Source of the DNA: Pseudomonadota bacterium | GTDB lineage: Bacteria; Pseudomonadota; Gammaproteobacteria; Burkholderiales; Burkholderiaceae_D | DNA: 10,345 nucleotides | Assembly: GCA_023420795.1 (NCBI GenBank) | Contig: JAEZVM010000431.1 | Coordinates: 1 to 10,345 of the forward strand | Direction of reading: 5' to 3' | In this document: in pieces, positions 1 through 7,997 of the stretch | Layout: each line of letters starts with the position of its first letter | Position numbering within the stretch: position 1 is the first letter of the stretch | The notes under the pieces: model-generated | Databases searched by the model: none | What the model saw: only the letters and a program-made list of their open reading frames with translations | Told to the model about the DNA's origin: nothing | Made by a program: the position numbers and the translations under genes

Positions 1-717
1 ATGACTAGAATGACGCTGGACCGCATCCTGCAATCGCAGGGTTTCGGCACTCGCAAATGGTGCCGCGAACTTATCTCCGACGGAGAAGTTTCGGTGGCCG
101 GGCAGGTTGTTACCGACTATCGAGCAAGCTTTGAAACTGCCGGTTTTTCTTTCACTATCTTCGACGAGCTCTGGGAATACCGTGAGCATGTCTATATCGC
201 GCTGAACAAGCCGTCCGGTTACGAGTGTTCGCGTAAACCGAGCCATCACCCGGGCGTGCTGACGCTATTGCCCGAGCAATTTACCTGGCGTGACGTGCAG
301 CCGGTCGGGCGTCTCGATCACGATACCACCGGGCTGCTGCTGATGTCGGATGACGGCGCGTTCATTCATGCGCAGTCGTCACCGCGGCGCCATGTTCCCA
401 AGCTGTATCTGGCTACCACCAGTGCGCCAGTAAGCGATGCGCTGGTGGCGCAGCTGCTGGATGGTGTGCAGTTGCATGACGAACCGGCACCGCTGGCTGC
501 GCAGTCATGCCGCAAGGTGGGCGACTACCAAATCGAGATCGTGCTCGAACAGGGAAAATACCACCAGGTGAAGCGCATGCTGGCGGCGGCAGGCAACCAT
601 TGTGCGTCGCTGCGGCGCACGGCTGTCGGCAAGCTGACACTCGATATGCTGGACCTTGAAGAGGGCGGATGGTGCTATCTGAATAAGGAACAGATCGACC
701 TGCTTGTTCCGGCATGA
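1..717 (+). CDS. rsuA: 16S rRNA pseudouridine synthase, RsuA family
   Basis: Predicted cytoplasmic enzyme that isomerises a uridine in 16S rRNA to pseudouridine (U516 in E. coli for RsuA). An S4-like RNA-binding segment occupies about residues 4-45 (LDRILQSQGFGTRK, then GEVSVAGQVV). The catalytic domain follows: IALNKPSGYECS near 66-77, the motif GRLDHDTTGLLL at 103-114 whose Asp106 is the expected nucleophile, KLYLATT at 134-140, and the C-terminal family motif QGKYHQVKRMLAAAGN at 184-199. The length of 238 residues is close to E. coli RsuA (about 231). An ATG lies at base 1 and another at base 10; the second gives MTLDRIL, which fits the usual family start better, but the upstream ribosome-binding site is outside the window. 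A sister enzyme such as RluE or RluF is possible; the close catalytic-domain motifs and S4 domain favour RsuA. It is followed after 115 bp by the DUF1631 gene on the same strand. Confidence 0.88.
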   Translation: MTRMTLDRILQSQGFGTRKWCRELISDGEVSVAGQVVTDYRASFETAGFSFTIFDELWEYREHVYIALNKPSGYECSRKPSHHPGVLTLLPEQFTWRDVQPVGRLDHDTTGLLLMSDDGAFIHAQSSPRRHVPKLYLATTSAPVSDALVAQLLDGVQLHDEPAPLAAQSCRKVGDYQIEIVLEQGKYHQVKRMLAAAGNHCASLRRTAVGKLTLDMLDLEEGGWCYLNKEQIDLLVPA

Positions 718-832
718 GAGCGGCACCGATATACGAGGGGAAAAGCACACCTGTTCGTTGCTTTGAAAGTAGGAGCAATAACGCGAATAGGACTTAAGAT
801 ATCAATCCATTGTGTTACTGCGCAGGACCTGC

Positions 833-3127
833 ATGCCAGATACCGAATACAGTCAGCTTATCCGTACTGCCAAGGAGCGAGCTTCTTCCGGTTTTCAAGC
901 ACTGGGAGCGCGCGCGATACAGGATGCCGGCAAGACTATTAGCGACGCATCGCCTCGCGCAAAATCCGGCCCCGAACAGGCGGCGCTCAATGCCGTAACA
1001 CATCTTCTGCACCGGGATGCGGATACCTTCCTGCGGCGCATGGACGATCTGTTCAACACTTATCTGGATCGTGCTATGCAGACGATGTATGTCGATCTGC
1101 GCAAGGACATGCGCAAGCTCTCGATCGACGAGCTTGCACTGATCGATGACGAAGTGGTCAATCATCAGATCGAGGTAGGACGCCTGACCGAACGCATGCG
1201 CGAAGCAAACGAGGAATGTATCGGGCGTCTCAACGTCATCGTGGCGCGGATGCATGGCAGCCAGGAGGCGCGTGAGCGGGAAAATCCGTTCCGACCTTAT
1301 CTGCTGGCACGCACCCTGTACGAAGCAATAGGCGGAACGATAGCCGATGAAAATCGGGCTCGTGTACTGTTTGACCATCTGTCGAATGCCCTGATACAGC
1401 ACTTGCCAAGCTATTACAGCGCAATACGCGAGGTGTTCGAATCGTCCGGCGTGCATGGCCAGTTCCATGTGCAGCGCTCACCGGCTGCGCATCATCAACG
1501 GTATTTCGGCGCGCCACCGGGCGACGGTGCGGCGATCAGCGCGCGCGTCCTGCCTGGGCTGCAGAGGATGTTCGAGGCGATGCAGAATCTTCCCTCTGCC
1601 GGTGCGGCTGTGGCGGCGGGTGCCGTTGAACAGGGCGATTCGGTGCATGAAATGATCCGCAAGATGCTCGCGCCATCCAAAAATTTCGGGCTCTCGCGCA
1701 GCGCTTCTGCGGCGGCAAGCGACGCTGTATCGGCCAGCAGGCTTGTGGCCCAGCTGGATCGGCATCAGAAAGCCATGGCGGACGACGAACCGGCTGCTGG
1801 CAACATGCCGGCACATGACCGGCTATCCGCTTTGCGCGATCAACTCGACCTTGGCAATGCGCCCGCAAAGGACCGCATGATCGTCGATGTAGTGACGCTG
1901 CTGTTCGAATTCATCCTTGAAGACGAGCAGATTCCGGCACCGCTGCGGCAGCAGATTGCACGCTTGCAGATTCCGCTCCTCAAGACAGCATTGTTGCAGC
2001 CCGACCTGCTGCATGAAGAAACCCATCCGGCGCGGCAGTTGCTGAACCGTCTCGGCAGCGCATCGATCGAAGCGGCCCCGGCGGTCGCTGAAGAGATAGC
2101 GCGCACCATACGAGAAGTGGCGAAGGATTTCGATACCGACGTCGCAGTATTTGCAAGAAGCCTGCAGGCTTTCGAGGCGTTCCTTGCCAGCCATCTGCGC
2201 CAGTTCGACAGCCAGATCATTCCTGCGATAGAGGCGATCGAAGCAGCTGAAAAAGATGGTCTGCTGCTGGCCGATACGACGAATGCGTTGCGCGATGTGC
2301 TGCAACCGCTGAATATCGACAGACGTATCTCCGATTTCATCATGCAGACATGGCCACAAGTGCTAGTACGTGCTGCATCGCTGGACGCCGAAAAGAAAAC
2401 GCCTGCCGATGACCTCGGCAGCCTGTACCGGCAATACCATGCTGTGCTGCCGGAACTGGTATGGAGCATTCAGCAAAAGCGCGACCAGCAGGAACGCACT
2501 TCGCTGATCCGTCTGCTGCCCGACCTGGTCAAGCGTTTGCGGGCCGCATTGCAACTGATCCGTCTGCCCGACGAGCAGTGCAAGAAAATCCTCGATCTGC
2601 TTGTGGAGTTGCACACCACGATATTGCGCGCCGTGCCTGGCGACGAACAGAAAACGCCCGGCAGTCTCGATGAGTTGCGCGAACGGTTTTCCTGTATCGC
2701 GACGCTGCGGGAGCAGGCAGCCGCGAGCCGGAACGAGCGGCCGCAGCCGCGTGCGGATTTGATCGAGGAAGCGCTGGCTCGAAGGAATGTTGCAGTGGAA
2801 TTACACCTCGGCGTACAGGCCTCGACCATATCGACAGCGGATAAGCAATTCCTTGCGCAGGTATATCTGCCCGGCATTCGCGTCGGGATGAGAACCGGCG
2901 ATGATGTGCTCGTGCCGGCACGACTGGTCTGGGTTAGTGCCCATCGCTCGCTTTATCTGTTCAGGCGCGATGACGGAGCGGGACTGAGTCTGTATTCCCC
3001 TGCATCGCTGCTGGAAGCCTTGCGCGGCGAATCCATCATTCCGGTCGAATATGCGCCGCTGTTCGAGCGGGCGGTGGAAGCGCTGCTGCTCGATATGGAG
3101 AAACTGACGGCGGCAGCAAAAGAGTAG
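833..3127 (+). CDS. DUF1631 family protein
   Basis: A 764-residue protein that I assign to DUF1631, a family of unknown function frequent in beta- and gammaproteobacteria. Family-like features are the helix-rich N-terminal third with LSIDELALIDDEVVNHQIEV and then ENPFRPYLLARTLYEA, and a C-terminal 110-residue module with LVWVSAHRSLYLFRRDDG, a WVSP-like pattern resembling the PilZ-like end of these proteins. The middle is mostly predicted helix, with a lower-complexity Ala/Ser-rich linker around residues 235-300. There is no signal peptide or membrane segment, so it is probably cytoplasmic. I chose the ATG at 833 because AGGA at 824-827 sits 5 nt upstream; an in-frame GTG at 812 would add seven residues (MLLRRTC) without a good ribosome-binding site. 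A TTGAAA at 763-768 upstream lacks a good -10 partner, so no promoter is called. Function is unknown. I do not see the RxxxR and (D/N)xSxxG pair that c-di-GMP-binding PilZ domains use. Confidence 0.82.
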   Translation: MPDTEYSQLIRTAKERASSGFQALGARAIQDAGKTISDASPRAKSGPEQAALNAVTHLLHRDADTFLRRMDDLFNTYLDRAMQTMYVDLRKDMRKLSIDELALIDDEVVNHQIEVGRLTERMREANEECIGRLNVIVARMHGSQEARERENPFRPYLLARTLYEAIGGTIADENRARVLFDHLSNALIQHLPSYYSAIREVFESSGVHGQFHVQRSPAAHHQRYFGAPPGDGAAISARVLPGLQRMFEAMQNLPSAGAAVAAGAVEQGDSVHEMIRKMLAPSKNFGLSRSASAAASDAVSASRLVAQLDRHQKAMADDEPAAGNMPAHDRLSALRDQLDLGNAPAKDRMIVDVVTLLFEFILEDEQIPAPLRQQIARLQIPLLKTALLQPDLLHEETHPARQLLNRLGSASIEAAPAVAEEIARTIREVAKDFDTDVAVFARSLQAFEAFLASHLRQFDSQIIPAIEAIEAAEKDGLLLADTTNALRDVLQPLNIDRRISDFIMQTWPQVLVRAASLDAEKKTPADDLGSLYRQYHAVLPELVWSIQQKRDQQERTSLIRLLPDLVKRLRAALQLIRLPDEQCKKILDLLVELHTTILRAVPGDEQKTPGSLDELRERFSCIATLREQAAASRNERPQPRADLIEEALARRNVAVELHLGVQASTISTADKQFLAQVYLPGIRVGMRTGDDVLVPARLVWVSAHRSLYLFRRDDGAGLSLYSPASLLEALRGESIIPVEYAPLFERAVEALLLDMEKLTAAAKE

Positions 3128-3145
3128 CTACGAGTTGCTGCCGCC
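3109..3145. terminator. Bidirectional hairpin between convergent genes
   Basis: A perfect 11-bp inverted repeat, GGCGGCAGCAA (3109-3119) and TTGCTGCCGCC (3135-3145), with a 15-nt loop that itself holds the palindrome GTAGCTAC. The left arm lies in the last codons of the DUF1631 gene, and the stop codon (3125-3127) is in the loop. ppnN ends 7 bp beyond the right arm on the other strand. The GC-rich stem between two convergent 3' ends fits a shared terminator. Neither strand has a strong U-tract after the stem (CTTGCATCATTTG on plus, GTCAGTTTCTC on minus), so termination may be partial, or the hairpin may mainly protect the RNA ends. Confidence 0.6.
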
Positions 3146-3151
3146 CTTGCA

Positions 3152-4522
3152 TCATTTGACGATGCGATAGCAGGGATTGTATTTCGTCCCCGGCAGTTTC
3201 ATCCGGTGCTGCGTGACGAAAGAGTTAAGCAGGTCGTCCATCGGTCCCATGATGCCGGCGTCGCCGTGGATCTCGAAGCGGCCATGCTGCTCAATGGCGC
3301 GAATGCCTTGGTCCTTGACGTTTCCTGCCACCACGCCGGAGAACGCGCGGCGCAGATTGGCGGCGAGCAGATGACGCGCCTGGTCCTTATGCAGATGCAG
3401 GTTGCGCATCGCTTCATGCGTCGGGATGAACGGCTTCTGGAACTCAGGATCGATTTTCAGCAGCCAGTTGAAGTAATACGCATCGCTGCGATCCTTGCGG
3501 AACTCGCGCACCAGCTTGACCCCGGCCAGCATTTCCTGCGCCACGCGCTCCGGATCGTTGATGATGATCTTGTAGCGGTGCTGCGCTTCCGGCCCCAGAG
3601 TCTCGCCGATGAACTGGTCGATTTGCACGAAATATTCCTGCGCTTCCGGCGGACCGGTAAATACCAGCGGGAACGGTAGCTCCGCATTGTCCGGATGGAG
3701 CAGGATGCCGAGCACGTACAGGATTTCTTCCGCCGTGCCAGCACCGCCGGGGAACACCACGATGCCGTGGCCGACGCGCACGAAGGCTTCCAGGCGCTTT
3801 TCGATATCTGGCAGGATAACCAGGTCGTTGACGATCGGGTTCGGCGATTCGGCCGCGATGATGCCCGGCTCGGTCAGGCCGAGATAGCGGCCGTTCGTGA
3901 TGCGCTGCTTGGCATGGGCGATGGTCGCACCCTTCATCGGTCCCTTCATCGCGCCGGGGCCGCAGCCAGTGCAGATATCCAGTCCGCGCAGGCCGAGCTG
4001 ATACCCCACCTTCTTCGAATAATCGTACTCCGAGCCGGAAATCGAGTGTCCGCCCCAGCATACGATCATGTTGGGATTGAACATCGGTTTCAGGATGCCG
4101 GCATTGCGCAGGATATGGAAGACCGAATCGGTGATGCCTTCCGAGGTGCCCAGGTCCAGCTTCGGATTGTCGTTGATCTCGTCGCTGACATAGATCACAT
4201 CGCGCAATACCGCGAACAGGTGTTCGTGTATGCCCTTGATCATCTTGCCATCGACAAAGGCATTTGCCGGCGCGCCGTGGATGTCGAGCTTGATGCCACG
4301 TTCACGCTGGATGATGCTGATATCGAAGGACTTGTATCGTTCCAGCAGTTCCTTGCCATCGTCCAGCGGATTGCCGCAGTTCAGTACTGCCAGCGCGCAA
4401 TTGCGGAAGGTTTCATACAGGCCGCCATGGCTGGTATCGAGGAGTTTGGCGACTTCTGCCTTGGTCAGAACTTCAAGGCGGCCTTCGGGGGAGATTTGGG
4501 TATCGACGACGTAGCGGTCCAT
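3152..4522 (-). CDS. ppnN: Pyrimidine/purine nucleotide 5'-monophosphate nucleosidase PpnN
   Basis: Predicted cytoplasmic enzyme that cleaves nucleoside monophosphates into free base and ribose 5-phosphate; in E. coli PpnN (YgdH) this activity is controlled by (p)ppGpp. The 456 residues match the E. coli length (454) and its three-part architecture: an N-terminal PpnN domain (about 1-145, with ISPEGRLEVLTKAEV and YETFRNCALAVLNCG), a central LOG/Rossmann domain (about 150-330) with CWGGHS, CTGCGPGAMKGPMKGA at 184-199 and the signature PGGAGTAEE at 258-266 (Glu266 is the expected catalytic Glu), and a C-terminal domain ending LPGTKYNPCYRIV. The same fold is found in LOG cytokinin-activating enzymes, but the flanking domains and length point to PpnN. 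The ATG at 4522 gives a natural start for the family although no Shine-Dalgarno is visible. A 5-bp inverted repeat, GATTC-TT-GAATC (4525-4536), lies just upstream in the leader. It is convergent with the DUF1631 gene and divergent from the GGDEF-EAL gene. Confidence 0.92.
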   Translation of the reverse strand: MDRYVVDTQISPEGRLEVLTKAEVAKLLDTSHGGLYETFRNCALAVLNCGNPLDDGKELLERYKSFDISIIQRERGIKLDIHGAPANAFVDGKMIKGIHEHLFAVLRDVIYVSDEINDNPKLDLGTSEGITDSVFHILRNAGILKPMFNPNMIVCWGGHSISGSEYDYSKKVGYQLGLRGLDICTGCGPGAMKGPMKGATIAHAKQRITNGRYLGLTEPGIIAAESPNPIVNDLVILPDIEKRLEAFVRVGHGIVVFPGGAGTAEEILYVLGILLHPDNAELPFPLVFTGPPEAQEYFVQIDQFIGETLGPEAQHRYKIIINDPERVAQEMLAGVKLVREFRKDRSDAYYFNWLLKIDPEFQKPFIPTHEAMRNLHLHKDQARHLLAANLRRAFSGVVAGNVKDQGIRAIEQHGRFEIHGDAGIMGPMDDLLNSFVTQHRMKLPGTKYNPCYRIVK

Positions 4523-4687
4523 GAGATTCTTGAATCAGTGTTCTTGTAGTTAAACGAAATTCGGAGGCGATTGGCCCGGTATTCAGCTTACACCGCCAGA
4601 GAACGTTTGGGAAACTGCTGCGTCGAATGCAAGAGATCGTTTGACTCGTATGGCAATACATTTGCCACGGCGCATGGACTTGGACAG
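4523..4687. promoter_or_regulatory. Divergent intergenic region between ppnN and the GGDEF-EAL gene
   Basis: This 165-bp gap must hold the promoters of both divergent genes unless either is read from further away. I could not find a convincing -35/-10 pair on either strand: TTGACT (4641-4646) and TACATT (4657-4662) face the GGDEF-EAL gene but are only 10 bp apart. The inverted repeat GATTC-TT-GAATC (4525-4536) abuts the ppnN start. A TTG codon at 4571 is in frame with the GGDEF-EAL gene and could extend it by 39 residues, but it lacks a family-like N-terminus. Confidence 0.5.
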
Positions 4688-7369
4688 ATGAACCGGATTA
4701 CCGACAACGATGATGAAAGACGGGTCAAGGCACTCGCCGATTATCATGTTCTCGATACGGTGCCGGAAGCCCAGTTCGACGATCTTGCAACGCTGGCTGC
4801 GAGCATCTGCGACACGCCGGTGGCCCTCGTCACGCTGGTGGATGAAAAACGGCAGTGGTTCAAGGCGAGAGTGAAATTTCCTTTGAGCGAAACCTCGCGC
4901 GAAATTGGGTTTTGCAACGTCGCGATCCAGCAGCGGGACCTGTTCATTGTGCCGGATGCCCTGGTCGACCCGTATTTCGCAAACGATCCGCTGGTCGTCG
5001 GTGAACCCTATCTTCGCTTTTATGCAGGAGCGCCGCTCGTCACCAAAGATGGTTTTGCCATCGGCACGCTGGCAGTGCTTGACCATGTGCCACGCCACCT
5101 CACAGACCAACAGCAGCAGGCGCTGCGAATTCTAGGCCGTGAGGTAATTACACAGTTGGAGTTAAGGAAGAGCCTCGCCAGTCTGGAGAAGCTGGTCCGC
5201 GAGCGCGATCGAGCGGCGGAGCAGCTGGAGATGTCGTATCACGATCTCGATACAGAGATCGTCAGGCGCACCCGTGCGCTGAACAATGCGAATGTCGCGC
5301 TCAGGGAGGAAATTGCAGAACGCATCCGGGAAGCGGATTTCTCGCAGGCGATCATCGACAGCCTGCCCGGCATTTTCTATGTGATCGATCAGGATGGGCA
5401 CTTCGTGCGGTGGAACAGGAATCTTGAGCGGATCACCGGATATGCGCCAGACGAAGTTCGCCGGGCGCATCCGTTCGATTTCATGGGCATCTACGGTGAG
5501 CAGGAACTGTTCAGTGAAAGAATACGAAAGGCTTATACAGCGGGCAGTGCCAGCGCGGAAGTGCACATCAGAACAAAGAGCGGCGCGCAAATTCCATACT
5601 ACCTGACTGGGGTGAAGATACGCCTGAACGGACGCGCCTGCATTTCCGGCATGGGCATCGACATTACCGAGCGGCGGCATGCGGAAGAAACGCTGCGTCT
5701 GCGGGACCGGGCGCTGCAGGCGAGCGTCAATGCGATCATCATCACTGACCTCGACGGAAATATCGAATACGCCAATCCCGCGTTCGAAAGAATCACCGGC
5801 TATGTCGCCGATGAAGTGATCGGCAGGAACTGCAGCTTCCTGCAGGGCAGCGATACCGAACAGCTGGGCCTTGCAACCATCCGGCATTCGATCTCTCAAC
5901 GGGAAGAAAGCTCCGTCCTGCTGCGCAATTACCGGAAGAACGGCGACATGTTCTGGAACGAGATTCACATTGCGCCGGTTCGTACGCCGGACGGAAAAGC
6001 CACGCATTTTGTCGGCGTGCTGAATGACATTACCGAAATCAAGCGCTACGAGGAGCAACTGGAGCGACAGGCGAATTACGACCCACTGACCGCGCTGGCT
6101 AACCGCAATGTGCTTAAGGACCGCATTCGTCAGGCGATTGCTTCGGCACGGCGTGAAGGCGCTTTCGTCACGGTTGGCTTCATGGACCTGGATAACTTCA
6201 AGTTCATCAACGACAGCCATGGCCACACCATCGGCGATTTGCTGCTCAAGAGCGTCGCCGAGCGGCTGAACACTTGCCTGCGCGATCAGGACACGATTGC
6301 GCGCTACGGCGGCGACGAGTTCGCCTTCGTGCTGGTCGGGCAGAGAGATGAAAAGAGCATCGCGACGCTGATGGATCGCATATTGAAGACGATCGATCAG
6401 CCGTTCACGATCGATGGCCACAAGTTCTTCGTCTCCTGCAGCATCGGCCTCAGCTTTTATCCGAGGGATGGCCAGGACGTTGATACGCTGCTGAAGAATG
6501 CGGATGCGGCGATGTACCGCGCGAAGGAACGCGGCCGCAACAACTTCCAGTTCTACACGCCGGCGATGAATAAGCGCGTCACCGAACGGCTGGCGATGGA
6601 ATCACGCCTGCGGCAGGCACTGGCCGATGACGAATTCACCCTGCATTACCAGCCCAAGGTCGAACTGCGCAGCGGCCGTATCGTCGGCGTGGAAGCGTTG
6701 CTGCGCTGGTATCCGTCGGGCGGCGGCGTGGTGTCGCCATCGAAATTCATCCCGCTCGCGGAAGAGACCGGCCTGATCGTGCCGATCGGCGAATGGGTGC
6801 TCAATACGGCCTGCGCGCACAGCAAGACGCTGCAGGAAAACGGCCTGCCGCCAATGCGTGTGGCGGTCAACATCTCCGCACGCCAGTTCGAGCCGACCAC
6901 GCTGGTGGCGATGGTGCACAAGGCGCTGGCGGCGTCCGGCCTGAATCCGGAACTGCTGGAACTGGAACTGACGGAAAGCCTGGTCATGCAGAACCCGGAA
7001 GAGGTGATCAAGGTGCTGCACGACCTGAAGGAAATGGGCCTGAGCCTCGCGATCGACGATTTTGGCACCGGCTATTCCAGCCTCAGCTATCTGCAACGCT
7101 TCCCGGTTGATCACCTGAAGATCGACCAGTCATTCGTGCGTGACATCGGCGCCGATCCGAACGACGCGATCATTGCGCGCGCCGTCATCTCCCTCGGTCA
7201 CAATCTCGGGATGAGCGTGGTTGCGGAAGGCGTGTCCAGCCCGGAGCAGCTTGCCTTCCTGCGCGAGAACGGCTGCGACGAGATGCAGGGTTATTTGTTC
7301 AGCCAGCCGGTGCCGATCGAGGAGCTGACGATGCTTCTGCGGGACGAGCGCACCCTGCAGCTGCATTGA
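4688..7369 (+). CDS. GAF-PAS-PAS(LOV-like)-GGDEF-EAL cyclic-di-GMP signalling protein
   Basis: An 893-residue soluble sensor with both c-di-GMP synthase and phosphodiesterase domains. Order: GAF (about 12-155); a charged coiled-coil linker (about 156-215); PAS1 (about 217-329); PAS2 (about 340-452) with the LOV-type motif GRNCSFLQG (Cys382) and LLRNYRKNGDMFWN; GGDEF domain (about 458-622); EAL domain (about 632-888). The cyclase signature GGDEF is intact at 541-545, and an RxxD inhibitory site (R532-D535) lies five residues before it. The EAL domain keeps EALLRW (669-674), N728, ELTES (760-764), DDFGTGYSS (790-798), K811 and D813, E847 and QGYLFS. The usual AEGVE reads AEGVS, with Ser850 replacing the second Glu. 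No transmembrane segment is seen. The start chosen is ATG 4688, which gives a typical GAF-protein N-terminus; the ribosome-binding site is weak (GGA at 4676-4678). An alternative TTG at 4571 is less likely. It may act in both directions, with the sensory domains setting the balance; the signals are unknown. Confidence 0.93.
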   Translation: MNRITDNDDERRVKALADYHVLDTVPEAQFDDLATLAASICDTPVALVTLVDEKRQWFKARVKFPLSETSREIGFCNVAIQQRDLFIVPDALVDPYFANDPLVVGEPYLRFYAGAPLVTKDGFAIGTLAVLDHVPRHLTDQQQQALRILGREVITQLELRKSLASLEKLVRERDRAAEQLEMSYHDLDTEIVRRTRALNNANVALREEIAERIREADFSQAIIDSLPGIFYVIDQDGHFVRWNRNLERITGYAPDEVRRAHPFDFMGIYGEQELFSERIRKAYTAGSASAEVHIRTKSGAQIPYYLTGVKIRLNGRACISGMGIDITERRHAEETLRLRDRALQASVNAIIITDLDGNIEYANPAFERITGYVADEVIGRNCSFLQGSDTEQLGLATIRHSISQREESSVLLRNYRKNGDMFWNEIHIAPVRTPDGKATHFVGVLNDITEIKRYEEQLERQANYDPLTALANRNVLKDRIRQAIASARREGAFVTVGFMDLDNFKFINDSHGHTIGDLLLKSVAERLNTCLRDQDTIARYGGDEFAFVLVGQRDEKSIATLMDRILKTIDQPFTIDGHKFFVSCSIGLSFYPRDGQDVDTLLKNADAAMYRAKERGRNNFQFYTPAMNKRVTERLAMESRLRQALADDEFTLHYQPKVELRSGRIVGVEALLRWYPSGGGVVSPSKFIPLAEETGLIVPIGEWVLNTACAHSKTLQENGLPPMRVAVNISARQFEPTTLVAMVHKALAASGLNPELLELELTESLVMQNPEEVIKVLHDLKEMGLSLAIDDFGTGYSSLSYLQRFPVDHLKIDQSFVRDIGADPNDAIIARAVISLGHNLGMSVVAEGVSSPEQLAFLRENGCDEMQGYLFSQPVPIEELTMLLRDERTLQLH

Positions 7370-7373
7370 TTTT

Positions 7374-7991
7374 CTATCTCGATGCAACCGCTGTCTTGTG
7401 CGCCGCGGTGATGGTCCAGAAATACAGCGTCTTGCCGGCGACACGCTCGATTTTCTCCGGCGGCCATTCCGCACCCATGTCGAAGTCGTGCGATACCACG
7501 CGAGTGCCTACCTTGAGCTGCTTCCAGAGCTGCGGCCGCAACGCGCGGTTGACATCCGGCAGCAGATACAGCGTCACCACGCTGGCCTCGGAAAAGTCGG
7601 CGGTAAACAGGTCGCCGACTTTGAACTCGACCCTGTCGGTAACGCCGGCGCTCTGCGCATTCGCCTTCGCCTCAGCAATCCGTTGCGGATTCAGGTCGAT
7701 GCCGACGCCGCGCGCGCCGCGTTCCTTCGCGGCAGTGATGACGATGCGCCCGTCGCCGCAGCCGAGGTCGTACACCACATCGTTCTTGCCGACATTCGCC
7801 ATTTCCAGCATGCGTTCCACCACTTCCGGAGGTGTGGGCACGAACGGCACGTCCGGCTTGCGCGCCGGCTGGGCCTGGGCATAGGCGGCTACCATCGCCA
7901 GCAGCGAGGCCAGCATCAGCATTCCCACTGCGGCCGCACGAACAAGGATGGGGCGGTAGCTTCGGGTACGAATCTGATTGCGCGGGTTCAT
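7374..7991 (-). CDS. Exported or membrane-anchored class I SAM-dependent methyltransferase
   Basis: A 205-residue protein with a basic N-terminus (MNPRNQIRTRSYR), a hydrophobic stretch at about 17-38 and an Ala-rich end (AYAQAQPA) that reads as a signal peptide or an uncleaved anchor. The rest is a compact Rossmann methyltransferase: VPTPPEVVERML at 51-62, motif I VVYDLGCGDGRIVI at 72-85, the acidic SAM-ribose loop GVGIDLNP at 95-102, VGDLF at 125-129 and TLYLLPDVNRALRP at 140-153, then VVSHDFDMG at 165-173. The pattern resembles the small FAM173/ATPSCKMT-type and DOT1-like lysine methyltransferases, but the substrate cannot be read from sequence. A strong Shine-Dalgarno AAGGAG fixes the start. 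It is the second gene of a unit with the permease. Its 3' end is 4 bp from the end of the GGDEF-EAL gene, and I see no clear terminator there. SAM is cytosolic, so true export would be puzzling; membrane tethering facing the cytoplasm is the alternative. Confidence 0.85.
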   Translation of the reverse strand: MNPRNQIRTRSYRPILVRAAAVGMLMLASLLAMVAAYAQAQPARKPDVPFVPTPPEVVERMLEMANVGKNDVVYDLGCGDGRIVITAAKERGARGVGIDLNPQRIAEAKANAQSAGVTDRVEFKVGDLFTADFSEASVVTLYLLPDVNRALRPQLWKQLKVGTRVVSHDFDMGAEWPPEKIERVAGKTLYFWTITAAHKTAVASR

Positions 7992-7997
7992 CTGCCT

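Noticed and set aside
3695..4549. Antisense open frame (284 codons) opposite ppnN
   Set aside because: The minus-strand PpnN product has all expected motifs over the same bases. The plus-strand frame has no ribosome-binding site or family features.
4571..4687. TTG start adding 39 residues to the GGDEF-EAL protein
   Set aside because: The added residues look unlike any domain, and ATG 4688 begins a typical GAF-protein N-terminus. A TTG start would also take up most of the divergent promoter gap.
5162..6421. Long antisense open frame (419 codons) opposite the GGDEF-EAL gene
   Set aside because: It lies wholly inside a gene whose plus-strand product has clear domains and catalytic motifs. Its translation shows no recognisable domain, as expected for the antisense shadow of a GC-rich gene.
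7356..7365. Perfect palindrome TGCAGCTGCA near the 3' end of the GGDEF-EAL gene as a terminator
   Set aside because: With no loop it would form only a 3-bp stem, and it lies in coding sequence. A PstI/PvuII-like palindrome of this kind is common by chance.
4688..7369. Possible mosaic origin from a base-composition difference between the sensory and catalytic halves
   Set aside because: Hand counts of a few 60-base samples ranged from about 52% to 68% GC with no consistent boundary, so no transfer event is supported.
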